Positions 45,401 to 51,230 of a DNA stretch of 64,000 nucleotides are shown here, piece by piece. The DNA lies in NCBI GenBank assembly GCA_019636275.1, contig JAHBXY010000008.1, positions 1-64,000 on the forward strand, given 5' to 3'. The first letter of the stretch is position 1. Each line of letters starts with the position of its first letter. The DNA is from Planctomycetota bacterium. Its GTDB lineage: Bacteria > Planctomycetota > J058. The notes beneath the pieces were generated by a model that saw only the letters and a list, made by a program, of their open reading frames with translations, was not told the origin of the DNA and searched no databases. The translations under genes and the position numbers were made by a program.

Positions 45401-48400
45401 AGCGCGGCGCCCTGCACGACGAGCGCGCCGCCGTTCACGCGGACGGACTTGCCGGTGTTCACGGTCAGGCCGTTGCCGAACGTCGCCGGCGCCCCGGCGA
45501 GGTCGATGCCGGTCCCGGCCGACGTGTCGATCGTGACCGCCGTCGCGACGCTCAGCCCGCCGCCGCCGAGCGTCAGGGTGCCGGCGTTGGTGAGCGTCAG
45601 CGTGCCCGGCACGGTCCACAGCCCGGAGCCGGCCTGCTGCGTGATCCCGGCCGCGCCGATGGTCACGCTCCGGTACGTCCCGCCCGAGACCGTGACGGCC
45701 TGCGCCGGCGCCGCGCCCTTCGTGAAGGTGAGCGCGCCGGCGCCGGAGAAGCTGACCCCGCTGCCGGCGGTCCAGTCGCCGCTGACCGACACCTGGCTCG
45801 TGCTGGCGACGAAGCCCGCGGTGTTCTGGAAGATCGCGTTGCCGTTGATCACGACCGCCGCGCCCCCCGTGGTCAGGCTCGAGCCCGTCGTCCCGCCGTG
45901 GGCGACGACGAGGCCGTCCACGTCGAGCGCGTTGGCCGTCGAGAGCGTGACGAGGGTCCCCGAGTCGCCGGCGCCGACCTCCAGGGCGGCGTCGATCGTC
46001 GTCGCCGCGCCGACCGCGACCTGGACGGCGCCCGTGCGGGTCAGCCGGAGGCGCGCTCCCGGCGCGCCGCCGCCGAACGCGCCCGTGATCGTGACCCCGG
46101 CGCCGCCCACGGAGAGGACGTTCCCGCCCAGGAGGATCTGCCCCCCGGCCCCGGGCGTGAAGCTCAGGTTACCGCCCAGCGCGAGGTCGCCGTCCAGGGT
46201 GATCGTCTGGGCGTAGGTCGGGAAGACGAAGAGTCCGCCGATGGGCGAGATCGCGTTGACGCCGGTCGACGGCTGGTTCGTGGCTGCGTTGCTGGCGGCG
46301 TTGAAGACCGCCGCCTCCGTGGCGCTCGGGACGCTGCCGCCGCTCCAGTTCGCGCCGAGGCTCCAGGCGCCGGAGGTGCCGCCGAGCCAGATCCGGCCGA
46401 GCAGCCAGGTGTTCGTCGCCGTGGTGGTCGCGTCGAGCGTGGACGAGGTGGCGAGGAGCGGGACAGCGGTGCCGGCGCCCAGCGAGTCGACCACGCTCGC
46501 GGCGTTCACGGTGAACGCCACCGACGCATCCACCTCGAGGGTCCAGGTCGCGGCGTCGTCGGCCTCGTCGGTCAGCGTGATCGTCCCGACGCCGCCGTCG
46601 GCGGAGAAGGTGGCCGTCCCCTGGACTCGGACCGTCCGCCCCTCCTTGAACACGAGCTGCGTGCCGCTCCCGGAGAACGCGAACTCGCCGCCGCTGGCGA
46701 TCGCGACCGAGTTCGTGGCGCCAGCGGAGAGGAACTCGTGCGTCTTGCCGGTCACGACCGAGTTCTGGATGCGGCCGTCGGCCGCGACGCTCAGGCCCGC
46801 CGAGCCCCCGGTCAGGCGCGAGTGGACGCGCAGGTCCAGCGTGCCCGTGGTGATCGTGACGTCGGTCGGCTGGAACCGCTCGCTCGGGCCGGCGCTGGTG
46901 ATGCGCACGATGTCGGTCTTGGCCGTGCGCTGGAGCGTGACGGCGCCGAAGGGCGTCGGCGCCGCGCCCGAGATCGTGACCGTCTGCGTGACCGCGGCGC
47001 CGCCGTTGAAGGTCAGCGCGCCCGGGTTCGTGTACGTGATGCCGACGAGGTTCAGGTCGGCGGCCAGGCTCACCGCGGCGCCGTTCTGGTTGAATGTCCC
47101 CCCGCCGGCCCCGGCGCTCAGGGTCCCCGAGAGCGTGGCCCCGCCGGTGCCGAGCATGAGCGTTCCGGCCGTCGTCGCGTCGCCCAGGGTGACCGCGCCG
47201 CCGACGCTGAGGGCGTTGCCGAGGCTGAGCTGGACGCGGCCGCCGTTGATGACGGTCAGGGACCCGCCGATCGTGATCGGCGTACTGACCAAGACGCCGC
47301 TCGTCGTGTTCCCCGTGACCTGGACGTTCGCCAGCACGGCGTTGCCGTTGACCGCCAGGTCCTGCGCCACCAGCGGCGACGTCCCGTCGAAGACCAGGAG
47401 GCCGCCGGCGGTGAACGTCAGGGCCGCCTGGTTGCTGAAGTCCGCGTCGTTGAAGACCTCGAGCCGGCCGGCGCCCATGGTGATCGTGCCCGTGCCGGTC
47501 AGGACGCTGTTCGTGACGTCGACCGTCCCGGCGCCGACGCTCGCGTTCAGCAGGCCGTTGACGGTCAGGTTCTGGGGCTGGAGGACGCCGCCCGCTCCCA
47601 CGGTGACGGTCGCCCCGCTGTCGATCGTCGTCGCCGCCGTCGTGGTGAGCTGGTTCGCGCCCAGCGCGAGCACGCCCTGGTTGACGGTGAGCGAGGTGGC
47701 GGTCGTCGTCCCCGCCAGGTCGACCTGGTTCGTCCCCGCGCCCTTGTTGATCACGAGCGCGCCCAGGTTCTGGCCCGTTTTCGGCGTGAACGTCTGAGGC
47801 GTCGACGATCCGCTCAGGGTGAGCGTCCCCGTGGTCCAGGTGAAGTTCGTCAGGCCGTTGAAGTTCGCCGTGGCGCCGGCCACCGTCAGCGGGCGGGTGT
47901 TCATGGTCACCGTCCCGGTGCTGGCCGCGAGGAAGTCCCCGTTCAGCACGACGGCGCTGCTCGCCGCCGAGGCGTTCAGGGTGCCGTCGACCTCGGTCGA
48001 GCCGTTCACGGTGAGCGTCTGCCCGTTCACGACGAGCGTCCCGCCGACGACGTGCAGATTCCCGCCGACGGTGGTGGTGGCCAGGAGCGACACGTTGCCG
48101 CCGCTCTTGTCGATCGTCAGGGCGTTGAAGTCGGTGGCGAGGCTCGAGTTGATGGTCTGGTTGGCCCCGCCGATGAACGTGACCGGGCCGCTGAGGGTCC
48201 CGGCCGTCCGCGACCAGGCCCCGCCCTGGAACTCGACGGACGCGCCGGCGGCGCTCGCGTCGAGCGTGCCTCCCGACATGCTGAAGTTGCCGAGGATCGT
48301 GAGCTTCCTGCCGGCCGGAACGACGAGGTTGCCCGCCTGGATGGTCAAGTTCGTGACGACGAGGTCCTGCCCGGCCGCGAGGGACAGCGAGCCCCCCGTC

Positions 48401-48969
48401 TTGTTGACGATGAGCGTGCCCGGGATCGTGGCCGAGGACTGAATCGTGGCGGTGTTGTTGTTGACGTAGGTGATCGTGCCGGTGCCCCCGAGGGTGCCGC
48501 CGGTGAAGGTGAAGTTGCCGCGGATGCTCAGGGCGCCGTCGATGACCAGGCCACCCGCCGCCCACCGCAGGCTCCCATCGTGCGCCCCAGCGCTCGTGAT
48601 GGTCATCGTCCGGGTCGAGTCGATCGTCAGCGTGCCCGTGAAGTCGGCGACGGCGCTGTTGGCCGTCCCCGAGCGCAGCGAGCCCAGCGTGATGTTCGTC
48701 CCGAGGCTCGTGCAGTCACCCGCGGCCGCCGTGTTGGCGAAGAAGGCGCGGTCGTCCTGGCTGTTGGGGAAGTTCGTGCTCGTCCAGCGACCGTTGTTGT
48801 TCCAGGCCTGGTTCGAGCCCGTCCATTGCCCGTCGGCCGCGCTCGCCTGGGCTGCGCCGAAGGCGAGGCACAGCGCCGCCGCGATCGCAGGCTGCGCGCC
48901 TCCTGCCCGCCCATCACGCCCCGCCATGCCCTTCAGCCCGCGCGCGCTGCCAACCGATGGACGGAACAT
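30418..48969 (-). CDS. giant secreted beta-solenoid protein (6,183 aa)
   Basis: Signal peptide near residues 25-45 (IAAALCLAFGAAQASA). Residues to about 4,870 are a T/G/V/N-rich parallel beta-solenoid. It is divided into five super-repeats, each opened by a W-rich module (NGRWTSTNFPNSQDD near 60; then ANWSGGSVP near 875, FTNWSNGVPNSGD near 1,720, GTWTNGAPVNGDE near 2,955, GNWTNDAPQNGDT near 3,810) and closed by FKEGETV/LRDEATNG-type and KTT-W segments. Residues about 4,900-5,400 hold calcium-binding-like DVDGNGGLDR and a module shared with the lipoprotein. About 5,400-6,120 carries PKD/cadherin-like domains (IAGPDRLVIGASVQLDGSQS). The tail has GGC, a membrane helix (AAWLLGLALLVLAA) and RRGRR, like MYXO-CTERM sorting signals. 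ATG 48969 has AGGGGGGG upstream. Likely an adhesin or surface layer. Confidence 0.93.
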   Translation of the reverse strand: MFRPSVGSARGLKGMAGRDGRAGGAQPAIAAALCLAFGAAQASAADGQWTGSNQAWNNNGRWTSTNFPNSQDDRAFFANTAAAGDCTSLGTNITLGSLRSGTANSAVADFTGTLTIDSTRTMTITSAGAHDGSLRWAAGGLVIDGALSIRGNFTFTGGTLGGTGTITYVNNNTATIQSSATIPGTLIVNKTGGSLSLAAGQDLVVTNLTIQAGNLVVPAGRKLTILGNFSMSGGTLDASAAGASVEFQGGAWSRTAGTLSGPVTFIGGANQTINSSLATDFNALTIDKSGGNVSLLATTTVGGNLHVVGGTLVVNGQTLTVNGSTEVDGTLNASAASSAVVLNGDFLAASTGTVTMNTRPLTVAGATANFNGLTNFTWTTGTLTLSGSSTPQTFTPKTGQNLGALVINKGAGTNQVDLAGTTTATSLTVNQGVLALGANQLTTTAATTIDSGATVTVGAGGVLQPQNLTVNGLLNASVGAGTVDVTNSVLTGTGTITMGAGRLEVFNDADFSNQAALTFTAGGLLVFDGTSPLVAQDLAVNGNAVLANVQVTGNTTSGVLVSTPITIGGSLTVINGGRVQLSLGNALSVGGAVTLGDATTAGTLMLGTGGATLSGTLSAGAGGGTFNQNGAAVSLAADLNLVGITYTNPGALTFNGGAAVTQTVTISGAAPTPFGAVTLQRTAKTDIVRITSAGPSERFQPTDVTITTGTLDLRVHSRLTGGSAGLSVAADGRIQNSVVTGKTHEFLSAGATNSVAIASGGEFAFSGSGTQLVFKEGRTVRVQGTATFSADGGVGTITLTDEADDAATWTLEVDASVAFTVNAASVVDSLGAGTAVPLLATSSTLDATTTATNTWLLGRIWLGGTSGAWSLGANWSGGSVPSATEAAVFNAASNAATNQPSTGVNAISPIGGLFVFPTYAQTITLDGDLALGGNLSFTPGAGGQILLGGNVLSVGGAGVTITGAFGGGAPGARLRLTRTGAVQVAVGAATTIDAALEVGAGDSGTLVTLSTANALDVDGLVVAHGGTTGSSLTTGGAAVVINGNAIFQNTAGFVASTSQVSVSGDWTAGSGVSFSGAGALTFTKGAAPAQAVTVSGGTYRSVTIGAAGITQQAGSGLWTVPGTLTLTNAGTLTLGGGGLSVATAVTIDTSAGTGIDLAGAPATFGNGLTVNTGKSVRVNGGALVVQGAALTGAGSVDASGAGTVNVAAGLTVDGYTPGATLTFSGTGNWGTATDRNYGPVVIAPGGGNTVSIQGTVSANSVSVQSGTLSVNGNRLELEGASATPLVITGGAVTTTGTIVFQTTAADTQVNALTYGALQLLGTVTHRPQGAITVGGAFTLGTGATFNTSGPNGGDADRNLTVTGAATVQGAIVQNGAILSFANDLNFAGGSIAATGGEVRFTAGGTLTLGGPASTFPAVQVTGGTRTVTSGAAATLSVGGALTLNGGSLTLGANNPLSVTGAVSIDNDATLTLGGSGGSLGGGVSFGSNGTTRALTLAGAVGLAGNVNLTNATAFAQSGTVTFQGGAQTLTLTGAANTFGGAVVVNKTAAADVLTVTGATWTVTGTVTVTQGVVALGGGSSFGGAVSIAANGRLRNTGANGATHVFGASVTITGGQFVFTATNLTLTFKEGETVSATGAGAVVTLEGAAGNPNTLQDEATNGTRWTLAVDAGVTFSAQFLIIRDSHANPGQTAQNSQDAGGNLGWTFPAKTTAWRSAIPGVWSLFTNWSNGVPNSGDTVIFDGVGVPNGNGNSTVDIAGLTLGSLTINGYTGTLSLATQDLAVAGGGTTTITTGAMNLGGRRLTTGSLTINGGALTAGAGQSGIAVDVTSTTGALTLSSGTYTEGAGHTRVAGNVVASGGTWTNNTTGRLVFAGTGTAGTPQTWQGSVNVGEVQVDRPAGLATYVQLASDVTTLGVEVTDAETLDVAAFMLTVTTGTLSVSGTGADVGRLVANNPGGAPGVTTVRTQHLTLTGTGRYDEGAGDTRVSGNLTVAGTASWLDAAGVLVFDGAGGVGTEQQWSGSGAGADGVGAVRVQGGVATRVQLTGGATVRSLNVVTANTFLDNAQTLTILGDGTTTPLIVGGTFTGTGTTVFASATAVTIPTTNTTYGGVTITGGAAYTFAGAATLSGALTVNAAAASVTLGGLTVAGGGVVVSAGALDLNGFLLRTGGGLTVAGNSFTANTAGTPSVEFTGTGNWSGSGVTTFGDVDVVASAAVTLQSAVTCDSLDVTVGTAGIALNNHKLTTRGGLTVVGSNFTPGATGSVDFAGTGGTWSGANVATFGDVDVTGNAAVTLGSAVTARSLDVTANTASLGLVSHKLTTSGGLTVVGAGFTPGTGSVDFSGTGTWTGASVATFGPVTLVTGAGTVTLGSSVAVASLQVNAGAVNLGGLPQKTLTLNGNLVVAGGVNGVVPNSGAIVFAASASWSGANVTSFGPVTVNAGTTTLGSNVAAAGMTVADGATVALSSRTLASSGAVALNGVLNGATAGSTLSVAGNLVVGATGTITNAATLSTTFTAAGTWTDNSAGQNFGAVTVSGGARTATTALTMGTLTVNGAGASLTLAGQTNTGAVTVGAAGANTGTLNTGAAGQLATTGAVTVNAGGHLRTGAGITGVALSVNGNLTVSGALTEDGAGNLRVQGNLNATGATWSDNATPGAGVVVFVGAARTWTGDVFVGDVAIETGGSVTTASSVNCEALDLQGTGSLTVGNTFVLTVQGDLNGATGTLTFNTGASLTLAGAANQAITLGANVNSFRAVSVTKTGGTATVSGAQTWALSATLSLSGSGTLEIAASSNITGVTTVGANTTLRLPALPASRTHTFQTTLEVAGTFEASGAGHTVVFRQGNTPPFGVDVVSGGRFIVNGGTPAIKLQDTNTGQSGNSNQRWHIRVDKSVVTGGNFLVSGAEIVQSEASEQGAGATVLPLSAANSLLSDCVNWSVTSKTTTWNGNNQTWDAGTWTNGAPVNGDEVIFDGTSVGNSIYNGNPANTSLTLLHLRLQAGYTGTLTLLRDLTVLSQLELNSGTLNLDTGVKLFARGPSLAFDGNNQSFNVGAGAQLVFDGSGTIDVTDAANGLSACLPPVVIGDAGGNATTFRLQSSLCVQSLTLLNGTVDLNGHILHVKGDLNVTAGAWISGAGELRFDGIEQNWSGPVNVGRVRVLSSVKPSSDIFCSELTVATGGVVALNEPNRQFTLTATQSIVVTGNTARLVGGSGADAGTTGLSVRTGGLTIQSGGRYEEGSGETRVAGALLLQGAASQWVDAAGVLVFDGGAVQTWTDNTAGQSFGQIRVQGASTVVNATTGLTMGAVAVRDGAVLNLGGASTLGAVTIGTVGPLSTGTLQLPAAGSVTVTTGAMTIIHGAVNVQSAHTLNVGALNVGDPAETVGTTGTLNGGNGRVNAPSVEVNGTGVLVLGAGIGAPAVALNVGGGLTVDAGGVLTEGAGRLVVRGNIAVAGTWNDAATEGQGLLVLEGGVVQTIASTANLGDILLTTAGTIARPTSPLIAEAITVEVDTQLDLLTNDQPLTLSRDLVINGTTAVVRAGAGAVQVRDLTVTAGAYEEGAGDTTVNRNLAITGAGWVDHATGTLVFAGGAAQSWSGAGVTAGQGFGAVRVQGANTQVTGTSDLRMGALTLNAGGTGRLRLQGAGTTTVLGTVTMTLGDLDLATNTSIVGAVSIATGSPVPTLGNSSANGRTHTFGAGIAVNGELIFTANALTLVFAEGQTVAVGATGTFTVQGAVGNRSELRDQNLGGGAPAGQWVLDLTAGGTITVDFANLRDSLTTGAGVPRTATNSSDLGNNTGWAFAAKTTQWTGAAPGGNTAWSADGNWTNDAPQNGDTVEFPSAVGLTSTMDLVGLQLRRLTVNGYTGGTITLMGALNVDHSTSTDPVNDGVFVSAGTLALNGNTLTVSRRVAVSGPANAGVLALGTGTLVASGDVLVTDTGQVTAANGGGVVFQGTTQAWSGTATSSFGRVTLTNGTTVTLGAGVRATNATGQTALQVADGSTLALAGNEALVEGDLLLGLAGSAGTLDATHGGNNSRLRVTGDYTMANAGTTITAPAALLTTFASGGTQSFVPLALDVGRVAVIGTTQVNLGTALTCQALDITNAGSRLNTQGLQLTVTGLNGISGAGTLDATGSIVATGGNMTVAAFVAGASLTFNGAGGTWSGASNFGVVAVDANVALGSAVQASSVTIAATRTLTTGANTLRTTALISGAGALNAATGGVLTGGGLTVTTFTPGNLLTFDGNGAWSGASSFGATRVRNAARVTLGSDVVVSSLIVDESAELAFLGQQVQVNGNVTLGSVAPVTAGRLDATDAGAASRLRVTGNYAMLNGSAVTAPGDLTTTFHGGALQSFTPAAAVDVGNIVATGGGTNVRLQTALVARALTVSAGATLDAATLSQNLNLGGAVDLTGGTLLTVAGRTVTFAGAGAQAVNPGSSTFPADIVVAGGAQVTVGTNPLTATGAVTISAGATLSLQAAGNSLLDVTSPGALSVGAATTVRSIDFTGGTLTLAAAAPLTVQSTSAMPLTGPAAGFTAGAGSTVILAPQAGAPNQTVRSLGYAGLTLTNAAAPAVAFLTDATQLNVGGALTVTAGTLRVGQNVNAGSIAGAGTLDTQGLQVTIAAGTIANTLTLQGLTGGANLATIELLSASAIPSATFGHLVLNAGGAFSLAGGPALVVHGNLLLQSGASFSGNPQLQFRGSGSAAFAVGVATLNLGGLLVQKSAFTDTVTITGGITSNLRNVNGPVNVAVGTLTLGNNGSFRFLEDTTVGNDPNAAGFQGRLQVLGNGVVLQVGGGGGRTLTLHDIMNVGNGNFANLQLVIGAGDRIHLTASKSQLNLNGAPTSKLQIDSSDQSATPTRARITVDAVTGVNAQINATDVSVRANDASGVVNSVGQPRPIQAVSSVDRGENVNWTFEGGGALLIEAATALSDGGGRLTRVRLVYSRALNFGTIGSVHQQFALRRVASDGTVLASVSGTSANAVQTAAGRSLDIVFGAGLAQTDLQDVQVVYTPPTSSFLQSTDGVPALQTQTLSQGGAVPFVDGAPPALVSSFAQDVDGNGGLDRIVFFFSEPIAFSPGFGTSISAYDPATDTAALGLDTQLTLRIAGENPITIDVTSFGARQSGAGIAQVIQQLVRDQLEQAPPVGHDPLKRPAYRNFAAQFVDGRYVFRAGVPLRFEAATTTYVPDFDASTVEVVTGGVNDASALLRLGAANQGVERPGRGDARAGYSASSGAGTYNLVGAVARLRINGEDFREYTLSSNGLSAVAVELEGLVRNADNQARHPPNNEAYTQFVAIPDTARSRLVLVSGTFGQGASVVVNSDLTETFSTTAQIGTNQFAAGAREAVGAANTLISIDDLSIRSQTGANLLLGRTVADVVRNGSTISIELANQPGSGTGSPTFLWVDDGDLAFIADRAPVPNRSTQRATNTPGSSNVVVVGDQNGDLRLGASPDPTISPGADHRVDASPTVPYAGTAGLTVDYQWAFDTGPATPTNIRANGAVLLFDAVTAGTYRFRLTITTTDAQGAPVVSRNTDAQGRQIVYIEVVVSEVAPVAIAGPDRLVIGASVQLDGSQSYDPNGGVGTLTFAWQALDSSGFTLAASVFDDPASQTPTFNPGAFGTYTVRLTVSKSANLEAVDTARITLADAANLMPHADAGPDQVVRVMTPVTLDGRQSRDPEGNPLTYEWRAVSGPSAAPLSDPFAAQPTFTPQVPGTYVFELIVRDGATPSMPDRVSVIAIDDSPGQPRRAPAAVARVGGLRRAAFLVAAPDLVATRPRVVLEHGAEREVVIIDLASTPTDDPPANTLTGMTRVDVIVGTDLFASLYVPLQSDDGDPRGLIVAGGAEAPVVAYGVVASAFVLDGSRSRDDGTIDSYVWRQVDGPFRFSTQTGSILPVVPQTAGTYVFELVVTDTIGLSSFPVEVTVPVIPQALPGAGPPDARVTVTSGGAVVHPTTGPGTSAVPLVATVAGANQTVTFDASTSVSRNGGAVTFSWTQVAGPIAVTSGDLTTALSVMPKAPGSYAFVARVTDANGVSAFATAWLIVAAPGKTPPVARLAPMAEVTVPPGGVAGVTLSGSQSTGTAPLQFLWSQRRGFPVFIAPSGSGAAVELTQAGEYEFVLQVSDGDVVSAPATVTMRVLGTAEPALASGASQSKSTGGCALRPAAPHDGGGRAAWLLGLALLVLAARRGRRGS
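41880..42560 (-). repeat. three near-identical 76-77-residue repeats inside the giant gene
   Basis: Within the solenoid a unit of 228-231 bp recurs three times in tandem. The motif encoding HKLTT-GGLTVVG lies at about 42217 and 41989, with a more diverged copy at 42448. The DNA is similar enough for unequal recombination. Confidence 0.75.
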
Positions 48970-49370
48970 GGGCGGCCCCCCCTCGAAATGCGTCGGGGTC
49001 GCCCTTAGGAAACCCCGTGCCCGGGCAAGGTAGGACATCGCACCGACGTCCGCCAGCGCGATCTTGGGCCGAAGTACCTACCCGGGCGTCGCTTCGATTC
49101 GGCAGACCCCCTGGGCGACGGTGAGCGATCCTGTCGCGGCATTTCGAAGTGTGACCCGGTCCAGGGTGCAGACTGAAACCCGGCCGCTCGTCGTGCGGAC
49201 CCCGCCCGCGGCCTGACAAGCCCCTCACATTGCGTCGACGGTTCCAATTCGCACCTGCTGCCGGCAGCCGGATTTCCGGCACTTCGTCCGGCGACAGGTC
49301 CGGTGGGTCGTCACGTCGGATCGGCTCGCGTCCGCGACCCCTGGTCTAATCCCGAGCCGAGGTCCCCGTC
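48970..49370. other. 400-bp divergent intergenic region
   Basis: Lies between the giant operon and the ABC exporter genes and is less GC-rich than the flanks. A 12-bp palindrome GCTGCCGGCAGC is at 49257-49268, followed by a short CCGG-ATTT-CCGG hairpin. TCTAAT at 49345-49350 could be the -10 box of the exporter. No strong promoter for the giant gene could be fixed. No small gene is convincing. Confidence 0.5.
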
Positions 49371-51230
49371 TTGTCCGACGACCTACCCGACGACGACGAC
49401 GACCAGGGCGCCGAGGCGCGGCTGACAGGCCGCGAGGTCCTCGCGCGGATCGTGCCGTACGCCCTGCGCTACCGCCGCGAGCTCCTCCAGGCGCTCGGCC
49501 TGCTCCTCGCCGTCGTGACCCTGGGCCTCCTCGGCCCGCTCCTCCTGGGCCAGGTCGTCGACGTGGCCCTCACGGCCGGCGGCCAGCCGGCGCCGTCGCG
49601 GCCGCTCCTCCTGCCGGTGACCCCCGACCGCGAGGGCGTGCTCGTCCTGGCGCTGGCCTTCGTGACCGTGGTCGTCGTCGGGTTCCTGCTCGAGGCGGCG
49701 CTCGGCTTCCTCATGGCGCGCGTCGGCGTCGACTGCACCCTGCGCCTGAAGGAGGACCTGTTCCGCCACACCCTGACCCTCGACCCGGCCTTCTACCGCG
49801 ACTACCCGCCCGGCCGGCTGATCGCCCGCGTCGAGTCGGACACCGAGGCGATCAAGAACCTGTTCACGGCCACGGCGCTGCAGGCCTTCCGCGCCGGGCT
49901 GACGTTCATCGGCATCTTCGCCCTCATGCTGGCCTTCGACCCGCGCACGACGCTCTTCGTCGCGCCCGTCGTCCTGGGCCTGACCGTGGCGACGATGCTC
50001 TTCGTGCGCCTGGTCCGCGGCCTGTTCCGCGAGGCGCGCCGGCGCATGGCCGCGCTCACGGCCCAGCTCGCCGAGTTCGTGCAGGGCGCCAGCGTCGTGC
50101 AGGCCTACGGCTACGAGGCGCAGGCCCAGGCCCGGATGCACGCGGAGAACCTCGGCCGCTACCGCGCCGAGGCCAGGGCCAGCCTCCTGAACCAGGCGTT
50201 CTGGGGCTTCTTCGCCTTCTGCGAGGCCGCCACGGCGGCCCTCGTGATCTGGGTCGGCGTGGCCAAGGTCCTCGACGGCAGCCTGACCCTCGGCACGCTC
50301 ATCATCTTCCTCGAGTACGTGCGCCAGGCGTTCACGCCGGTGGCGATGCTGTCCGAGTTCGTCAGCCAGGTGCAGCAGGGCTTCGTCGCCGCCGGCCGCG
50401 TGTTCGGGATCCTCTCCTTGCGCCCCGCCGCGCCCGACCCGCCGGGCGCGCTCACCGAGGTGCACCTGCGCGAGGCCGTGCGCTTCGAGGACGTGCGCTT
50501 CTCCTACGACGGGAAGGTCGAGGCCCTGCGCGGCGTCTCGTTCGAGGTGCCGCGCGGCAAGCAGGTGGCCCTCGTCGGCGCGTCGGGCGGCGGCAAGTCG
50601 ACGATCGTCAGCCTGCTCCTGCGCTTCCACGAGCCGACGGCGGGCCGCATCACGCTCGACGGCGTCGACCTGCGCGGCGTGGCGCGGGCCGCCTGGCGGG
50701 CGCGCGTGGGCCTCGTCCTGCAGGAGGTCTCGCTCTTCCCGGGCACCCTCGGCGAGAACCTGACCGTGTTCGACCCGACCCGCCCGGCGGCCGACGTCGC
50801 CCGCGCCTGCGAGGTCGTCGGCGCCGACGGGCTCGTCCAGCGCCTGCCGGGCGGCCTGGGGGCGGCCCTGGCCGAGCGCGGGGCCAACCTCTCCATGGGC
50901 GAGCGGCAGCTCGTGAGCCTCGCCCGCGCCCTCGTGCACGAGCCGGACCTGCTCGTCCTCGACGAGGCCACGTCGGCCATCGACCCGCGCACCGAGGACG
51001 ACCTGCAGGCGTCGCTCGCCCGGCTGCTGGCCGGCCGCACGGCCCTAATCGTCGCCCACCGCCTGGCCACCGTGCGCCGCTGCGACGAGATCCTCGTCGT
51101 CGAGGGCGGGCGGATCGTCGAGCGCGGCACCCACGACGCGCTGTGGGCCCGCGAGGGCGGCGCCTACCGCCGCCTGGCGGCCCTGCAGTTCCCGGAGCTC
51201 CGCGCCGCGCCGGCGCAGGTGGTCGCGTGA
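49371..51230 (+). CDS. ABC exporter half-transporter, subunit 1
   Basis: A 619-residue protein: six membrane helices (about 30-330) fused to an ATPase. ATPase motifs: Walker A GASGGGKST near 404, Q-loop VLQEV, signature LSMGERQ (consensus LSGGQ altered), Walker B VLDEATSAID with catalytic Glu, switch AHR. It forms a heterodimer with the next gene. Its normal Walker B and the partner's normal signature make the active site, while its altered signature faces the partner's altered Walker B. TTG start at 49371, followed by an Asp-rich N-terminus. The substrate is unknown (drug, lipid or peptide). The stop overlaps the next GTG by 4 bp. Confidence 0.92.
   Translation: MSDDLPDDDDDQGAEARLTGREVLARIVPYALRYRRELLQALGLLLAVVTLGLLGPLLLGQVVDVALTAGGQPAPSRPLLLPVTPDREGVLVLALAFVTVVVVGFLLEAALGFLMARVGVDCTLRLKEDLFRHTLTLDPAFYRDYPPGRLIARVESDTEAIKNLFTATALQAFRAGLTFIGIFALMLAFDPRTTLFVAPVVLGLTVATMLFVRLVRGLFREARRRMAALTAQLAEFVQGASVVQAYGYEAQAQARMHAENLGRYRAEARASLLNQAFWGFFAFCEAATAALVIWVGVAKVLDGSLTLGTLIIFLEYVRQAFTPVAMLSEFVSQVQQGFVAAGRVFGILSLRPAAPDPPGALTEVHLREAVRFEDVRFSYDGKVEALRGVSFEVPRGKQVALVGASGGGKSTIVSLLLRFHEPTAGRITLDGVDLRGVARAAWRARVGLVLQEVSLFPGTLGENLTVFDPTRPAADVARACEVVGADGLVQRLPGGLGAALAERGANLSMGERQLVSLARALVHEPDLLVLDEATSAIDPRTEDDLQASLARLLAGRTALIVAHRLATVRRCDEILVVEGGRIVERGTHDALWAREGGAYRRLAALQFPELRAAPAQVVA

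Noticed and set aside
37354..49008. An 11.6-kb open plus-strand frame opposite the giant gene
   Set aside because: It mirrors the strong third-position GC bias of the minus-strand gene. Its translation is Arg/Gly/Val-rich low complexity with no domain, no signal peptide and no ribosome site.
49257..49280. Riboswitch or attenuator in the giant-operon/exporter spacer
   Set aside because: Only a short palindrome and a 5-bp hairpin are present, with no recognisable aptamer or terminator arrangement.
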